A DNA stretch of 64,000 bases from an uncultured delta proteobacterium (GCA_903869265.1 CAIPYE010000001.1:186001-250000), one strand, 5' to 3'. Positions 26,723 through 36,054 are shown, counted from the stretch's first letter. Notes: generated from the letters alone by a model not told the origin. A program made the numbers and translations.

Positions 26723-27472
26723 ATGGCTCTTCGTCTATCTGAAAGATTCAAAAACAGGCTAAAATTTTACCGGCACTATTGGCAATTCAAAAAACAAAAA
26801 GCTGTTTCGTCTCACGAATTTGCTTTGGCAAATTTCTATCCATGCATGAAGGACTGGGATGCCCCTAGCGGCAATGCCTCTGGTCATTATTTCCATCAAG
26901 ATTTACTCGTTGCCCAAAAAATATATTTGGCAAATCCTGCAACCCATGTTGACGTCGGTTCACGTATTGATGGTTTTGTTACCCATGTTGCTTCTTTCCG
27001 AAAGATCGAAATATTTGATGTGCGACCACTACAACAAAGTCCTTACCCAAACATCATATTCGTCCAAGCCGATTTCATGGGAGACTGTTCAAAGCTAAAA
27101 AACTATTGTGATTCGCTATCCTGCCTGCATGCATTGGAACATTTTGGGCTTGGGCGATATGGTGATGACGTTGACTATGAAGGACACCTGAAAGGGTTAA
27201 AGAACTTGGCTGGCATGATAAAATTAGGAGGGAAATTTTATTTTTCCGTCCCCATCGGTCCGCAACGGGTGGAATTTAATGCCCACAGAGTATTTGAGCT
27301 TCGATATTTAGACAGCCTTTTAAAGAGATGGTTCAGAATAGACTCACTTTCATATGTGGATGATAAGGGAGATATCCATCAAAATGTCCCCACTTCCGGC
27401 GCGTCATTCGACAACAATTTCTCTTGCGCCTATGGTTGTGGAATTTTTGAATTAACTAAGGTTGCTGATTGA
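26723..27472 (+). CDS. DUF268-family, methyltransferase-like protein
   Basis: A 249-residue protein with a Rossmann methyltransferase-like core: THVDVGSRIDGFVTHVASF in place of the SAM loop, IEIFDVRP, CDSLSCLHALEHFGLGRYGD and LAGMIKLGGKFYFSVPIG. These are hallmarks of the DUF268 family, common in LPS and capsule clusters, usually presumed to act on sugars or nucleotide sugars. Start at 26723 is preceded by AAGGAG at 12 bp; the longer frame from 26504 overlaps msbA and is unrelated. The gene is AT-rich compared with the flanks. Confidence 0.75.
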   Translation: MALRLSERFKNRLKFYRHYWQFKKQKAVSSHEFALANFYPCMKDWDAPSGNASGHYFHQDLLVAQKIYLANPATHVDVGSRIDGFVTHVASFRKIEIFDVRPLQQSPYPNIIFVQADFMGDCSKLKNYCDSLSCLHALEHFGLGRYGDDVDYEGHLKGLKNLAGMIKLGGKFYFSVPIGPQRVEFNAHRVFELRYLDSLLKRWFRIDSLSYVDDKGDIHQNVPTSGASFDNNFSCAYGCGIFELTKVAD

Positions 27473-27483
27473 CGACCAATATT

Positions 27484-28398
27484 ATGCCGAAAGCTCCTAA
27501 AGAAAATTCGCCTTATGGCCCCAAGTTGGACCTCCAACAACACCGTTCTTGGACGCAAAAAATCAGCAAGGCGCTTTCCCGCTTACCTGGACCTAACGCC
27601 TTGCCGTTCCTTCAACGTAAACCGTCACCGATGGACAACATCCCAATGCTCAGCATCGGCATCACCACCTTTGTCCACCGTTTTGAGGACTATTTCATTC
27701 CTCTCCTTACCAAGATTCGAGAATTTGACAAGGAAACCGAAATTGTTGTGGCCATCAATGGCGAACATCAGCAACCATTTGACGAAGAATTCCGGGCCAA
27801 AATTCTGCATTTCCTTGCCGACCATCCCAGAGTGTTTCCTGTTGTCTTCCCCGAATTTCACGGCGTGTCCAGGCTCTGGAACTCCATCATCACCCATGCC
27901 TCCCATGAGTTCATCCTGATGCTAGGGGACGACATCATGATCACCGATCCCAGATTCCTTACCACCATCAAACAGCACATCAATCAAAACCAAGGAAAGT
28001 CCTTCACCATCAATAAATCCTTTGCCCACTTCGTGTTGAGCCGAAAGGAAATCGATCGCCTGGGCTACTTTGACGAACGGCTGCTCGGTATCGGGGAGGA
28101 AGATGGCGACATCACCTGGCGTTATCATCAGGAATTTCGCCAGGAACTGGCCAATTACAAAATAAAGAGCTTTAAAAACTTTTCGGATCACAGTGTCCGA
28201 ACCTACAAACCAACGAACATCCAATGCCATTCCGGCACCAAGTACAGCCTGTTCAACAGGAATCTCATGGAGCAGAAATACCAACCTGACCCGCAAGGAT
28301 TCTGCGGCATGTTCGAACAACCAGTACGACTCATCGACCCAGGCCCCGAGCAGTATCCCAACGAACGGTTCTACCGCGAAAACAGGGATAAACTTTAA
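27484..28398 (+). CDS. Glycosyltransferase, GT-A fold (family 2-like)
   Basis: About 304 residues. After a basic, poorly conserved N-terminal 55 residues comes a GT-A type domain: MLSIGITTFVHRFEDYFIPLL, TEIVVAINGEHQ, then HEFILMLGDDIMI with an Asp-Asp that would serve as the metal-binding DxD. The segment LLGIGEEDGDITWRYH near the end is the acidic GT2 C-terminal region. A sugar transferred to LPS or another surface glycan is likely; donor and linkage are not readable. ATG at 27484 is chosen; a TTG at 27469 overlapping the previous stop is an alternative. GT10- and GT2-type genes follow closely. Confidence 0.75.
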   Translation: MPKAPKENSPYGPKLDLQQHRSWTQKISKALSRLPGPNALPFLQRKPSPMDNIPMLSIGITTFVHRFEDYFIPLLTKIREFDKETEIVVAINGEHQQPFDEEFRAKILHFLADHPRVFPVVFPEFHGVSRLWNSIITHASHEFILMLGDDIMITDPRFLTTIKQHINQNQGKSFTINKSFAHFVLSRKEIDRLGYFDERLLGIGEEDGDITWRYHQEFRQELANYKIKSFKNFSDHSVRTYKPTNIQCHSGTKYSLFNRNLMEQKYQPDPQGFCGMFEQPVRLIDPGPEQYPNERFYRENRDKL

Positions 28399-28406
28399 GA
28401 GAATTT

Positions 28407-29366
28407 ATGACACTGGTACGGATCGTCAAGGACTGGGACTGGCCCGACTTGCTTCGACAAACTCCGGGAGGCACAGGGCGATGGGAAGATATCGACTTCG
28501 TCTTGTCAGAGTCGGAAGAGTGTGATTTCCTAGTGGTTCTCAACAACCGACTCAAAGAACCGGCAGCGTCCTTATGTCCACCAGAACATGTATGGATGGT
28601 GGTCCAGGAGCCATACTACCCCGGCCTAACAGACTGGGTGATAGAGCATCACACTCCTTTCGCCAGAGTATACACCCATCATCCTCAGGCGAACACGGCC
28701 ACAACCCGCTATTTCACCGCACCTCCGGCCATTCCATGGTACATCAACAAAGACTATGATGAACTTGCGCAAGCCCAAGTGCCGAAAAAAACAAAGAATA
28801 TTTCCTGGGTCGTGGGGTCCGGCAGCGACTTACCCGGTCATCTCGAGCGTGCGCGTTTCCTGCATTTTATTCAACAAACGGACCTGGAAATTGATCTTTG
28901 GGGGAGAGCGGTTCGCCCAATTGATGACAAATGGGACGGACTTGCCCCTTATCGCTTTTCCATTGCCGTGGAAAATAACTCCGGCCCGGACATGTGGACC
29001 GAAAAACTGGCGGACTGCTTCTTGAGTTGGAACATCCCCTTCTACCACGGTTGTACTAACCTGGAAAAATATTTTCCCCAGGAGGCATTCATCCCCATAG
29101 ACATCAACAATCCGACAGAAGCGCTCGCGACAATCCGCCGCGAGGCGACACCGGAAAGTTGGCAGGCAAGGCTCCCCGCTTTAGCCAAGGCGCGTCAACT
29201 CGTGCTCGATAAATACCAACTTTTTCCTTTTCTGGTCGAACAAATCAAAAGGGAACTTCCTGCTGAGAACACGGCCAAAAGGCTTGTGACCATACCTCCC
29301 TATCACCGTAGCCCTTTAGCACGCTGCCGCAGAATTTTCTACAAAGCAAAACGACGTTTTTTTTGA
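28407..29366 (+). CDS. GT10-family (fucosyltransferase-like) glycosyltransferase
   Basis: A 319-residue GT-B type enzyme. The C-terminal half shows the alpha-1,3-fucosyltransferase-type donor signature: YRFSIAVENNSGPDMWTEKL, then FYHGCTNLEKYFPQEAFIPIDI. The N-terminal acceptor domain has CDFLVVLNNRL and VWMVVQEPYY. GT10 enzymes use GDP-fucose or related sugars. No GDP-fucose genes are in this window, so the donor is uncertain. It starts 8 bp after the preceding glycosyltransferase and ends 6 bp before the next, so the three belong to one operon. Confidence 0.75.
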   Translation: MTLVRIVKDWDWPDLLRQTPGGTGRWEDIDFVLSESEECDFLVVLNNRLKEPAASLCPPEHVWMVVQEPYYPGLTDWVIEHHTPFARVYTHHPQANTATTRYFTAPPAIPWYINKDYDELAQAQVPKKTKNISWVVGSGSDLPGHLERARFLHFIQQTDLEIDLWGRAVRPIDDKWDGLAPYRFSIAVENNSGPDMWTEKLADCFLSWNIPFYHGCTNLEKYFPQEAFIPIDINNPTEALATIRREATPESWQARLPALAKARQLVLDKYQLFPFLVEQIKRELPAENTAKRLVTIPPYHRSPLARCRRIFYKAKRRFF

Positions 29367-29372
29367 GGGTCT

Positions 29373-30179
29373 ATGCCACATATCAGTATCATTATCTCTT
29401 TTTACGAGCGACTCTCTCACCTCCGGTGCTGTTTAGACTCACTCGTTTTTTCCAAGAACGATTTTTCCGAAGTAATCATTGCGGATGACGGCTCTTCACC
29501 TGCGACAGTTGAGCAACTGAGAGAGCATCTCAAGAAATACCATTATCCCATCCGACATATTTGGCAGCCAAAAGACGGTTTCCGGCTGGCAGCCTCCCGT
29601 AATAATGGCATAAGGGCTGCACAGGGGGATTATCTTATCTTCCTAGACTGTGATTTTGCCGTTGTTCCAGGTGCAATCTCCCAACACGCCAGAGCGGCGA
29701 AGCCTGGACGGTATGTGGCCGGCCTATGCAAATATCTCCCGCAAGCAGAGACAGAACATTTCATGCAGGCTGAAATAACACCCGAGCTATTGACCACCCA
29801 CTACCATAATCTGCCAGAGCATCCCATCCGCCGCGAACATTTCAAGTTCAACAAATATGCTTTGTTACGGGCGTTACGTCTCGTCGGCCCCCACAAACCT
29901 CAATGCAGCAGCCATTTCTCCATTTACAAGCAAGATTTAGAATTCGTTAACGGGTATGACGAGAACTTCGTTGGCTGGGGCGGAGAGGATGAAGATTTAT
30001 CGGTGCGACTCAATATGGCGGGGTTCTCGGGACATTCGCTCATCACGACGGCCAAGGTGCTTCACCTATGGCACCGCCACGAACTAAAAACCGCGGACTG
30101 GCGAGAAGGAGCGAATGTTGCCTATCTCAAGCGGAAACAAATCTGTTACCGTTGCGCAAACGGACTCGCGCGTCCTTAG
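29373..30179 (+). CDS. Family 2 glycosyltransferase with galactosyltransferase-type C-terminal domain
   Basis: A 268-residue enzyme. The GT2 domain opens with PHISIIISFYERLSHLRCCLDSL, has VIIADDGSS and DYLIFLDCDFAVVPG (metal-binding acidic motif). The C-terminal segment GYDENFVGWGGEDEDLSVRL is the chondroitin-synthase/N-terminal galactosyltransferase signature, with the likely catalytic Glu-Asp. Role: adding a hexose to LPS core or O-chain. It is the last plus-strand gene of the glycan locus and overlaps the 3' end of the minus-strand operon by 4 bp. Confidence 0.85.
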   Translation: MPHISIIISFYERLSHLRCCLDSLVFSKNDFSEVIIADDGSSPATVEQLREHLKKYHYPIRHIWQPKDGFRLAASRNNGIRAAQGDYLIFLDCDFAVVPGAISQHARAAKPGRYVAGLCKYLPQAETEHFMQAEITPELLTTHYHNLPEHPIRREHFKFNKYALLRALRLVGPHKPQCSSHFSIYKQDLEFVNGYDENFVGWGGEDEDLSVRLNMAGFSGHSLITTAKVLHLWHRHELKTADWREGANVAYLKRKQICYRCANGLARP

Positions 30180-31033
30180 CCCAATCGTTTTCTCAAAAAC
30201 GCGGCAGCACCAGGAAGCCAATTGAGCTTACTCCGTTTGGCATTGTGGCAGTAACGGCACAAAACATCCTCCCTGTCATCAAGAAGGCTTTTCCGCAATT
30301 GCCTTGCGACTGGAGAAGTCAACATCTCATCATAGGTCATTTCGGCGAGATTCCCTAAAACGTAGTTCATGCCGTAATCCATGCCACATAAAATGACATC
30401 CCCGTTCGGAAGAAGCACGTTGTGGTCCAATCGGGTGTCACAACTTTTGCAGTGTACAATTCCTCTCAGCCGCTCTTGTTTGGTAATTCCAGGAAATTCG
30501 GTAAGGTTTCCTGCCCGGTCAACGACATCATGGCAGTTTATTCCGTCGCCAATAACCTTTTGCACCGTCGGAAGAATTTCACCAATGGTCATAAAGGTCA
30601 GAGCCTGGATATTGCATTCTCTCACCCTGGCAAGCTTATCCAGATAAACCGAATCCACCTTGATCTGCGTCATGTTGTTTGCATCAGGCAGATGGACCTC
30701 AAATACCCGGAATGGAAGATCCTTGATTGCCTCGATATCTTCTTTTTCCATGCCGACAAGTGTCGTATACACTGCCAAACTGTATCCTTTACTATGAGCA
30801 TACAGCAGCATTTCCGTACATTGCCTGTTCAACCATGGTTCAGCCATCCCGGAAAAATCGATACGAACATGTTTAGGCACCTTGTCCAAACATTTTTTAA
30901 AAAGGTCAAAAGGCATCTCAAAAAGATCGCTTCTGGCCTTATAAGCTTTGACAAAGGCATCCTGCGGACAATAACTACACGCATTTTTGCAACCGATCCT
31001 GGTCGTAATTTCCATCGTACTCATTCTACTCAC
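30176..31033 (-). CDS. Radical SAM/SPASM-like enzyme in the LPS operon
   Basis: A 285-residue radical SAM protein. The cluster motif CKNACSYCPQD gives Cys15, Cys19 and Cys22 very close to the N-terminus, and VRIDFSGMAEPWLN is the SAM-binding region. The C-terminal part carries more cysteines, CKSCDTRLDHNVLLPNGDVILCGMDYG and CRYCHNA, as in SPASM auxiliary-cluster domains. Substrate is unknown. It is the last gene of the 11-gene rfb/core operon, overlapping the upstream glycosyltransferase by 8 bp, which suggests a role in LPS or a linked metabolite rather than peptide maturation. No precursor-peptide gene was seen beside it. Confidence 0.8.
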   Translation of the reverse strand: MSRMSTMEITTRIGCKNACSYCPQDAFVKAYKARSDLFEMPFDLFKKCLDKVPKHVRIDFSGMAEPWLNRQCTEMLLYAHSKGYSLAVYTTLVGMEKEDIEAIKDLPFRVFEVHLPDANNMTQIKVDSVYLDKLARVRECNIQALTFMTIGEILPTVQKVIGDGINCHDVVDRAGNLTEFPGITKQERLRGIVHCKSCDTRLDHNVLLPNGDVILCGMDYGMNYVLGNLAEMTYDEMLTSPVARQLRKSLLDDREDVLCRYCHNAKRSKLNWLPGAAAFLRKRLG

Positions 31034-32177
31034 CTCTGTTGCGAGAAATACTCAAATGATCGTAAATGGCCTGGACCTTTTCAGCAACTTTTGACCAACG
31101 CTGATCGGCTACGGCTAATTTGGCAACTCGTCCCATTGCAATCCGACGAGGCGCATCCAGCGCCAACCCTGCAATAATCTCTGTTGCCCGTTCGATATCA
31201 TCACGCTCCACCACGAATCCGTTTTCCCCTTCCCTGACCAAGTCACAGGCGCCAACCGAGGGACTCACCATGACGGGCAATTCAGCCGCCATGGCCTCGC
31301 TAACCACCATGCCAAAGGTATCAAACCCGGAGAGCAACGCCAAAAGATCGGCGGAACGATATATGGCGGGCATATCATCCCGGACCCCGAGAAAACGTAT
31401 TTGCGCTCCCACCCCAAGGGCATCGGCTAATTCTTGATATTTCCGTTGATTGCCCTTCCCAACAACCAACAGGCAAAGGGTTCGCCCCGATTTCTTCTGC
31501 CGCAACCGAGCAAGAATGGCCAACAAGCGATCAAGCCCCTTGAGCTCAAAATTCATGCTGACAAAAAGCAAAACAAACAAATCTGAGGCAAGATCCAACT
31601 CCGCTCGTGTGCGATCGCGTTCCTGCTGGCCTGCCTGAAAAAAACAATCATCAACGCCTGGATGCATCACCTCCACTTTGCAGGCAGCTGCGGGGTAGGC
31701 TTGGCGAAATTTGCGTGCCGCCAGATTAGAAACCGGGAGCAATTGCCGGCAGTTACCAGGGACAGCCAACATTCGGCGCTCCAGGGCAATCGTGGCAAGA
31801 TCAAACAGGCTGAAAATCTTTTTTCGGCGCACTTCCCGAACCCAGATCGCATGGGGGATAAAATGCATGGAACAGAGATCCGCTTGGAAAAGGCGATCGT
31901 GGGCATGAACAAGGTCAAACCCCATGGACATGATCTTGCGCTGGGCAAACCAGGCGAAACTCAGCGTGGTCAACCACTTGGGAAAAGTGATTTGCCGTAC
32001 CTTGTGGAAGGTAACAGGCTCCGGTCCTGTCCGCCATTGATTGGCAAACACATGGATATCATTGTGTGGGTTTTCGGCAAGCCGCGCGGTTAGTTCAGCG
32101 GCAAAGCGTTCTCCACCGCCCACCAGGCCATACTTTGGAACCACCACGGCAATTTTTTTCCTGCCAGGGGTATTCAT
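31026..32177 (-). CDS. Family 4 glycosyltransferase (WaaG/RfaG-like)
   Basis: A 383-residue GT-B enzyme. N-terminal domain: KIAVVVPKYGLVGGGERFAAEL, with the Gly-rich acceptor loop, and FDLVHAHDRLFQADLCSMHF. C-terminal donor domain: LLFVSMNFELKGLDRLLAIL, FLGVRDDMPAIYRSADLLAL and the GT4 motif GFDTFGMVVSEAMAAELPV (EX7E type). The overall pattern resembles LPS core glucosyltransferase I. It overlaps the O-antigen ligase gene by 4 bp upstream and the radical SAM gene by 8 bp downstream. Confidence 0.88.
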   Translation of the reverse strand: MNTPGRKKIAVVVPKYGLVGGGERFAAELTARLAENPHNDIHVFANQWRTGPEPVTFHKVRQITFPKWLTTLSFAWFAQRKIMSMGFDLVHAHDRLFQADLCSMHFIPHAIWVREVRRKKIFSLFDLATIALERRMLAVPGNCRQLLPVSNLAARKFRQAYPAAACKVEVMHPGVDDCFFQAGQQERDRTRAELDLASDLFVLLFVSMNFELKGLDRLLAILARLRQKKSGRTLCLLVVGKGNQRKYQELADALGVGAQIRFLGVRDDMPAIYRSADLLALLSGFDTFGMVVSEAMAAELPVMVSPSVGACDLVREGENGFVVERDDIERATEIIAGLALDAPRRIAMGRVAKLAVADQRWSKVAEKVQAIYDHLSISRNRGE

Positions 32178-33451
32178 CCTTTCCTGCTCAGGGCTAAACC
32201 GTCGGAAGACTGGGCAAAGCGACCTGCGGCGGTGCTTACGGCAAAGCCAAGATAGAGCAAGGCCTCAAGGAAATGCACGCAGACCACATTAAAAAGACCA
32301 TAGATAGAATAGAGAAGGAGGATTGCAATTCCCAACCGCCCCAACATTCGCACCTCTTCATTTGCCGCTTTCCGAATCACCTGAACATTCATCCAGAGCC
32401 AGGTTCCCCAAATCCAACAAAATAGTAACAGGCCGGGCAACCCTGTACGGGTGGCTATTCCCATCCACAGGCTGTGTTGAATGTTTGTCTGGACGGAAGA
32501 ACGAATTTTCTCGGGTACTTGGGCACGATAATACTCAGGATCAACAACTTCTGGCTTACCGAACGAATCAATGCCGTAGCCGATACCGAACAAGGGATGA
32601 TCCTTTAACACCAACAGCGAAATATAATTGAGCGTCAACCGTGGGTTGTCAGGGTGTGTCAAGTCATGTCCGCGTTTCGTCTTCAGTAATAACCCGCCAG
32701 ACACCAATACAACGACCAAAAGAATAAGGAGCCATTTTTTATAGTCCCAAAACATGCCCAACAGGACAAAAGGGATTGCAACCCAGATAGAACGCATTTG
32801 GGTGCCAAACACAGTGAGAAGAAGCGGCAGCATACAGGCCAACACGATGTTGCGCCACAGGTGACGTTGTTCAACCATCCACAAATAAAAAGAGGCCAAC
32901 AAGGCGTAAAGCGCCATGAATCCCACTGCCCCAACAGTACTGGCATAATTCAAGAGAAGCATGCGGCTGTCCCAAGGTTGCCCCATCTTCCAGTACCAGA
33001 AATACAATTCATAGCACGAGGAGATAGCCAGAGAAATCACAAGGACTCTGAGCAACAATCGCACTCGCCCACAATCCCGAAGAAAGGTCAGGTAACAAAC
33101 GAAAAGCAAAATATAATCCAAGAGGTGCCGCCGAAAGTCATGGATGCTCCCCGTCCTATCCAGGGTAAAAAAAAGCCCGACAAAAGCCCAAAAGGTAAAC
33201 AAGGCTACCGGCAAGGTGAGAGGCGTTTTGAAAGGAGAAAGATCTTTGCTCCGAAACAAGATAACGGCATAACACGCCACGGCCAGATAATAACTCACCT
33301 CCCGGATCGTGGAGAGATGGGGGTATGGGTTTATAAAAGTATAGACCAGCAAGAAAAAGCCAGCGACGGAGCTCAGGCGACCATCCAAATGGTTCCCGAC
33401 CTCCGAAAAAAACGTCTCTTTCCCAATCGCACAAACTCGCATATATTTCAC
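32174..33451 (-). CDS. O-antigen ligase family protein (WaaL-like)
   Basis: A 425-residue polytopic inner-membrane protein with about ten to twelve membrane segments. The Wzy_C-type region includes MRSIWVAIPFVLLGM followed by a periplasmic loop with HPLFGIGYGIDSFGKPE and TNIQHSLWMGIATRTGLPGLL, where the Arg and His residues typical of WaaL/Wzy polymerase-ligase proteins occur. Position between core glycosyltransferases favours ligation of O-chain to lipid A-core, but O-antigen polymerase cannot be excluded. A second in-frame ATG lies 9 bp downstream of 33451. It is separated from the upstream GT9 gene by 198 bp with no visible gene. Confidence 0.8.
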   Translation of the reverse strand: MKYMRVCAIGKETFFSEVGNHLDGRLSSVAGFFLLVYTFINPYPHLSTIREVSYYLAVACYAVILFRSKDLSPFKTPLTLPVALFTFWAFVGLFFTLDRTGSIHDFRRHLLDYILLFVCYLTFLRDCGRVRLLLRVLVISLAISSCYELYFWYWKMGQPWDSRMLLLNYASTVGAVGFMALYALLASFYLWMVEQRHLWRNIVLACMLPLLLTVFGTQMRSIWVAIPFVLLGMFWDYKKWLLILLVVVLVSGGLLLKTKRGHDLTHPDNPRLTLNYISLLVLKDHPLFGIGYGIDSFGKPEVVDPEYYRAQVPEKIRSSVQTNIQHSLWMGIATRTGLPGLLLFCWIWGTWLWMNVQVIRKAANEEVRMLGRLGIAILLLYSIYGLFNVVCVHFLEALLYLGFAVSTAAGRFAQSSDGLALSRKG

Positions 33452-33649
33452 ATAAACTTAAGGATTTGATAACCGCATTGCTGGTTCCCATAAGGGGACA
33501 AAAAAGATCAGGAAAAATTCCCTCGGCCATTCACAGGTAGCCAGCCCCTGTCATGAGACTCCACTTAATACGAAGACGCAGATAGACTTTCCAGAAAACT
33601 CTCCAAAACCAAGGCATTGGGTAGGAGAGATAAATCTTGCCGATTATGT

Positions 33650-34852
33650 TCAATGGCACATGATGAAAATTTTCCATTTATTACGAGACAAGACGGGAGA
33701 CTCCTCCGTATCTTTGCGAAGCCCTTTATCCAGGGAAACATTCGGTTGGACAATCTTCCTTCCAGCCAGTTGTTGCACCGCCTCAAGAATCTCATCCACT
33801 GTCAATTCATCGAGGCATCGACTCCGCATGCTTCTTTGACAGCCGGTTTCCTTGCATGGTACACATTCCCATTTTTTGCGCACCACCAAATGATTCTCGC
33901 CCCTCGGCGCCCAAGTTTCAGGAACAGAAGGCCCATATATCGCCACAGTGGATGTGCCCGCTGCCGCAGCAATGTGAATGCCTGCGCTATCTACCCCAAT
34001 GAACAGAGAACATCTGCTGACCAGGGCACCGAGATCGGCCAAATCCGTACTGCCAGCCAAATTATGCACGCCTTTATCGAAGGCCTCGGCTATACGACGG
34101 CAAGAAGCGTGGTCCGCCTGAGAACCGACAAGAAGAATCTCGGCTCCAAATCTTTTCTGGAGTTGGCCAATAAGATCAATATATTTCCCTTCGGACAAAT
34201 CCTTATATCCCCACAACGAAAATGGGTGGAGCGCCATCAGGGGAGAATTTTCGCCAATCCCAATCGTCGCCAACAACTCAATAACACGCGCCCTTTGCCC
34301 TGAGGTTACCTCAAGCTTTGGATCAAGAAACGGGGTGGCAAAGCCATAGGCCGCGAGCATGTCATGGTAATATTCGGCAATGTACTGATTCTTTCCATTA
34401 GGTCCGGCAGGCGATACCATATGGGTGAACATCCAGTTGCGCCACATTTCTCCACAGGGAGTATATCGGCTGACTCGCACACGCGCGCCCGACAACCAAG
34501 CCATGACGGCCCCTCTCGAACTCGTGCGCAGGTCTACGGCCAAGTCAAACCCGATCCGGCGCAGTCGCTGCCAAAATTTAAGCTGATAGGTAACTTGCGA
34601 AAAAAGAGATCGTTTTTCTTTGTCCACAATCACAACTTCGTCCACCCACGGACAACAGGCCAAGAGGCCCGCAGCTTTCTTTTGAACAGCCATCGCCACC
34701 ATGATATCGGGACGGGTTTCCTTGACCGCCCGCGCACAGGGAAAGGTATAGAGCACATCTCCGATGTCGCCAAGCTGGATAAGCAACACACGAGAAACTT
34801 GGGCCATGTTTACTTGGCCGCCTTTTATATAGGTAAAGTACTCTGTTTTCAT
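33650..34852 (-). CDS. GT9 heptosyltransferase (ADP-heptose:LPS, WaaF-like)
   Basis: A 400-residue GT-B enzyme of family 9. The N-terminal VLLIQLGDIGDVLYTFPCARAV has the Asp of the acceptor loop; the C-terminal donor site shows LFIGVDSAGIHIAAAAGTSTVAIYGPS, the conserved heptosyltransferase signature. CVPCKETGC near residue 325 recalls WaaF/WaaQ cysteines. The start at 34852 overlaps the previous stop as ATGA; a second candidate at 34807 (MAQVSRVLLIQ) has AAGGCGG upstream and would sit at the usual family position, so the N-terminal 15 residues are uncertain. Confidence 0.88.
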   Translation of the reverse strand: MKTEYFTYIKGGQVNMAQVSRVLLIQLGDIGDVLYTFPCARAVKETRPDIMVAMAVQKKAAGLLACCPWVDEVVIVDKEKRSLFSQVTYQLKFWQRLRRIGFDLAVDLRTSSRGAVMAWLSGARVRVSRYTPCGEMWRNWMFTHMVSPAGPNGKNQYIAEYYHDMLAAYGFATPFLDPKLEVTSGQRARVIELLATIGIGENSPLMALHPFSLWGYKDLSEGKYIDLIGQLQKRFGAEILLVGSQADHASCRRIAEAFDKGVHNLAGSTDLADLGALVSRCSLFIGVDSAGIHIAAAAGTSTVAIYGPSVPETWAPRGENHLVVRKKWECVPCKETGCQRSMRSRCLDELTVDEILEAVQQLAGRKIVQPNVSLDKGLRKDTEESPVLSRNKWKIFIMCH

Positions 34853-36054
34853 ATTACGAATTCAATCTCATTATCACCCAGGAATGGGGCCAGCAAGGCC
34901 CTGCGATAGGAAGCCCGGTCGCAGGTGGCGGCATACCTCTGGCCCGCTTCTTGATACTGTCCACGCTGTTCTGGACTCAACCCTGCCACATCAAGCAAGG
35001 CCGACTTGAGGGAGGAAACGTTGTGCGGAACAAAAAGCAGGCCCAGGCCATATTGCCTTACCCTACGACCAAGAAGCTCTTGGTCGGATGCGATCACAGG
35101 CTTCCCGGCTGCAGCAGCTCTAGACAGAACCCCGCTTGAACCAAAATGATCCACATATGCCAACGAAACGGCATCGCAGGCAGCAAAGCTCTCTTCTTCC
35201 TCTGGTTGACCAACATGACGATTGATAACCCGGGCCATGCCCCGCCGCTCAAGCTCGGCAAGCCCTTCTGCAATCTCCGAATCACCAGCCAATTGGCCAA
35301 CACAGAGCAAATACAAGCCTGACTTTTCCATGCCAGGCTCGCTTAACGCGCGAACGAGCACATGCAACCCCTTGCGCCGACTGCCTAAACCATAATGCAA
35401 AACAACCACTCGATCAGTCGGCACCCCCAACCGTAGCCTTGCCGAGGTGGTATCACGGTGATAATTGCCACTCCACGTATCCGGCAAAAAGAAGGATTTT
35501 GTAAGAGGGAAACGTTGGCGCGCCACATCAAGCAAAGATTCGTCTAAAAAGTACACATGTTCAAACCATCCCGAACGACTCAATCGCGCAAATCCTATCC
35601 CTTTCAACAGGTTACCCGGAGGCCACATGGAAGAGGCAAGGAACCGAGGCCGAAAATAAATGCCGCTCATGCGGCCACGGAGTTCCGGAGGCGGAAAGAA
35701 CCCCAGAGCAACCTTCCGTAGACAGGATGGTGCGATCTCGTCAAGGTTGGGCAAAAATATATGGTCCGCACCGCTGCTCTGGAAACAAGAAACAAGCGCT
35801 GCCATCTTCGAACCGTGAAGATATCGACCATTATTGCCAAAGACAGAAACAAGATTCACCTCAGTTGCAAGAGGGCCAAGATGGTCGTAAACCATTTCCC
35901 TGCTCCCCGGACGGAGATCGACCGCCAGGGTAAGCCGAAAACCGGCTTGAAGAAAATCCTCGCACACATAGGTGAGCCAAGGCAAATGATGCCCTTGGAC
36001 CCTGGGGTCGAAAATAAACAAATGGCGACCAGCCGGAAAAGACATCCGCATCAT
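34849..36054 (-). CDS. Family 4 glycosyltransferase
   Basis: About 401 residues from the ATG at 36054, which overlaps the heptosyltransferase stop (ATGA) behind the ribosome-site-like AAGGGGA; a longer frame to 36180 lies wholly inside the upstream gene. GT-B layout: FIFDPRVQGHHLPWLTYVC at the N-terminus, VVVLHYGLGSRRKGLHVLVRAL at the start of the donor domain and a GT1-type motif AACDAVSLAYVDHFGSSGVLSRAAAAGKPV. The N-terminal domain is less typical of GT4, so sugar specificity is open. Embedded between two heptosyltransferase genes, it should act on the inner core or its substituents. Confidence 0.78.
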   Translation of the reverse strand: MMRMSFPAGRHLFIFDPRVQGHHLPWLTYVCEDFLQAGFRLTLAVDLRPGSREMVYDHLGPLATEVNLVSVFGNNGRYLHGSKMAALVSCFQSSGADHIFLPNLDEIAPSCLRKVALGFFPPPELRGRMSGIYFRPRFLASSMWPPGNLLKGIGFARLSRSGWFEHVYFLDESLLDVARQRFPLTKSFFLPDTWSGNYHRDTTSARLRLGVPTDRVVVLHYGLGSRRKGLHVLVRALSEPGMEKSGLYLLCVGQLAGDSEIAEGLAELERRGMARVINRHVGQPEEEESFAACDAVSLAYVDHFGSSGVLSRAAAAGKPVIASDQELLGRRVRQYGLGLLFVPHNVSSLKSALLDVAGLSPEQRGQYQEAGQRYAATCDRASYRRALLAPFLGDNEIEFVI

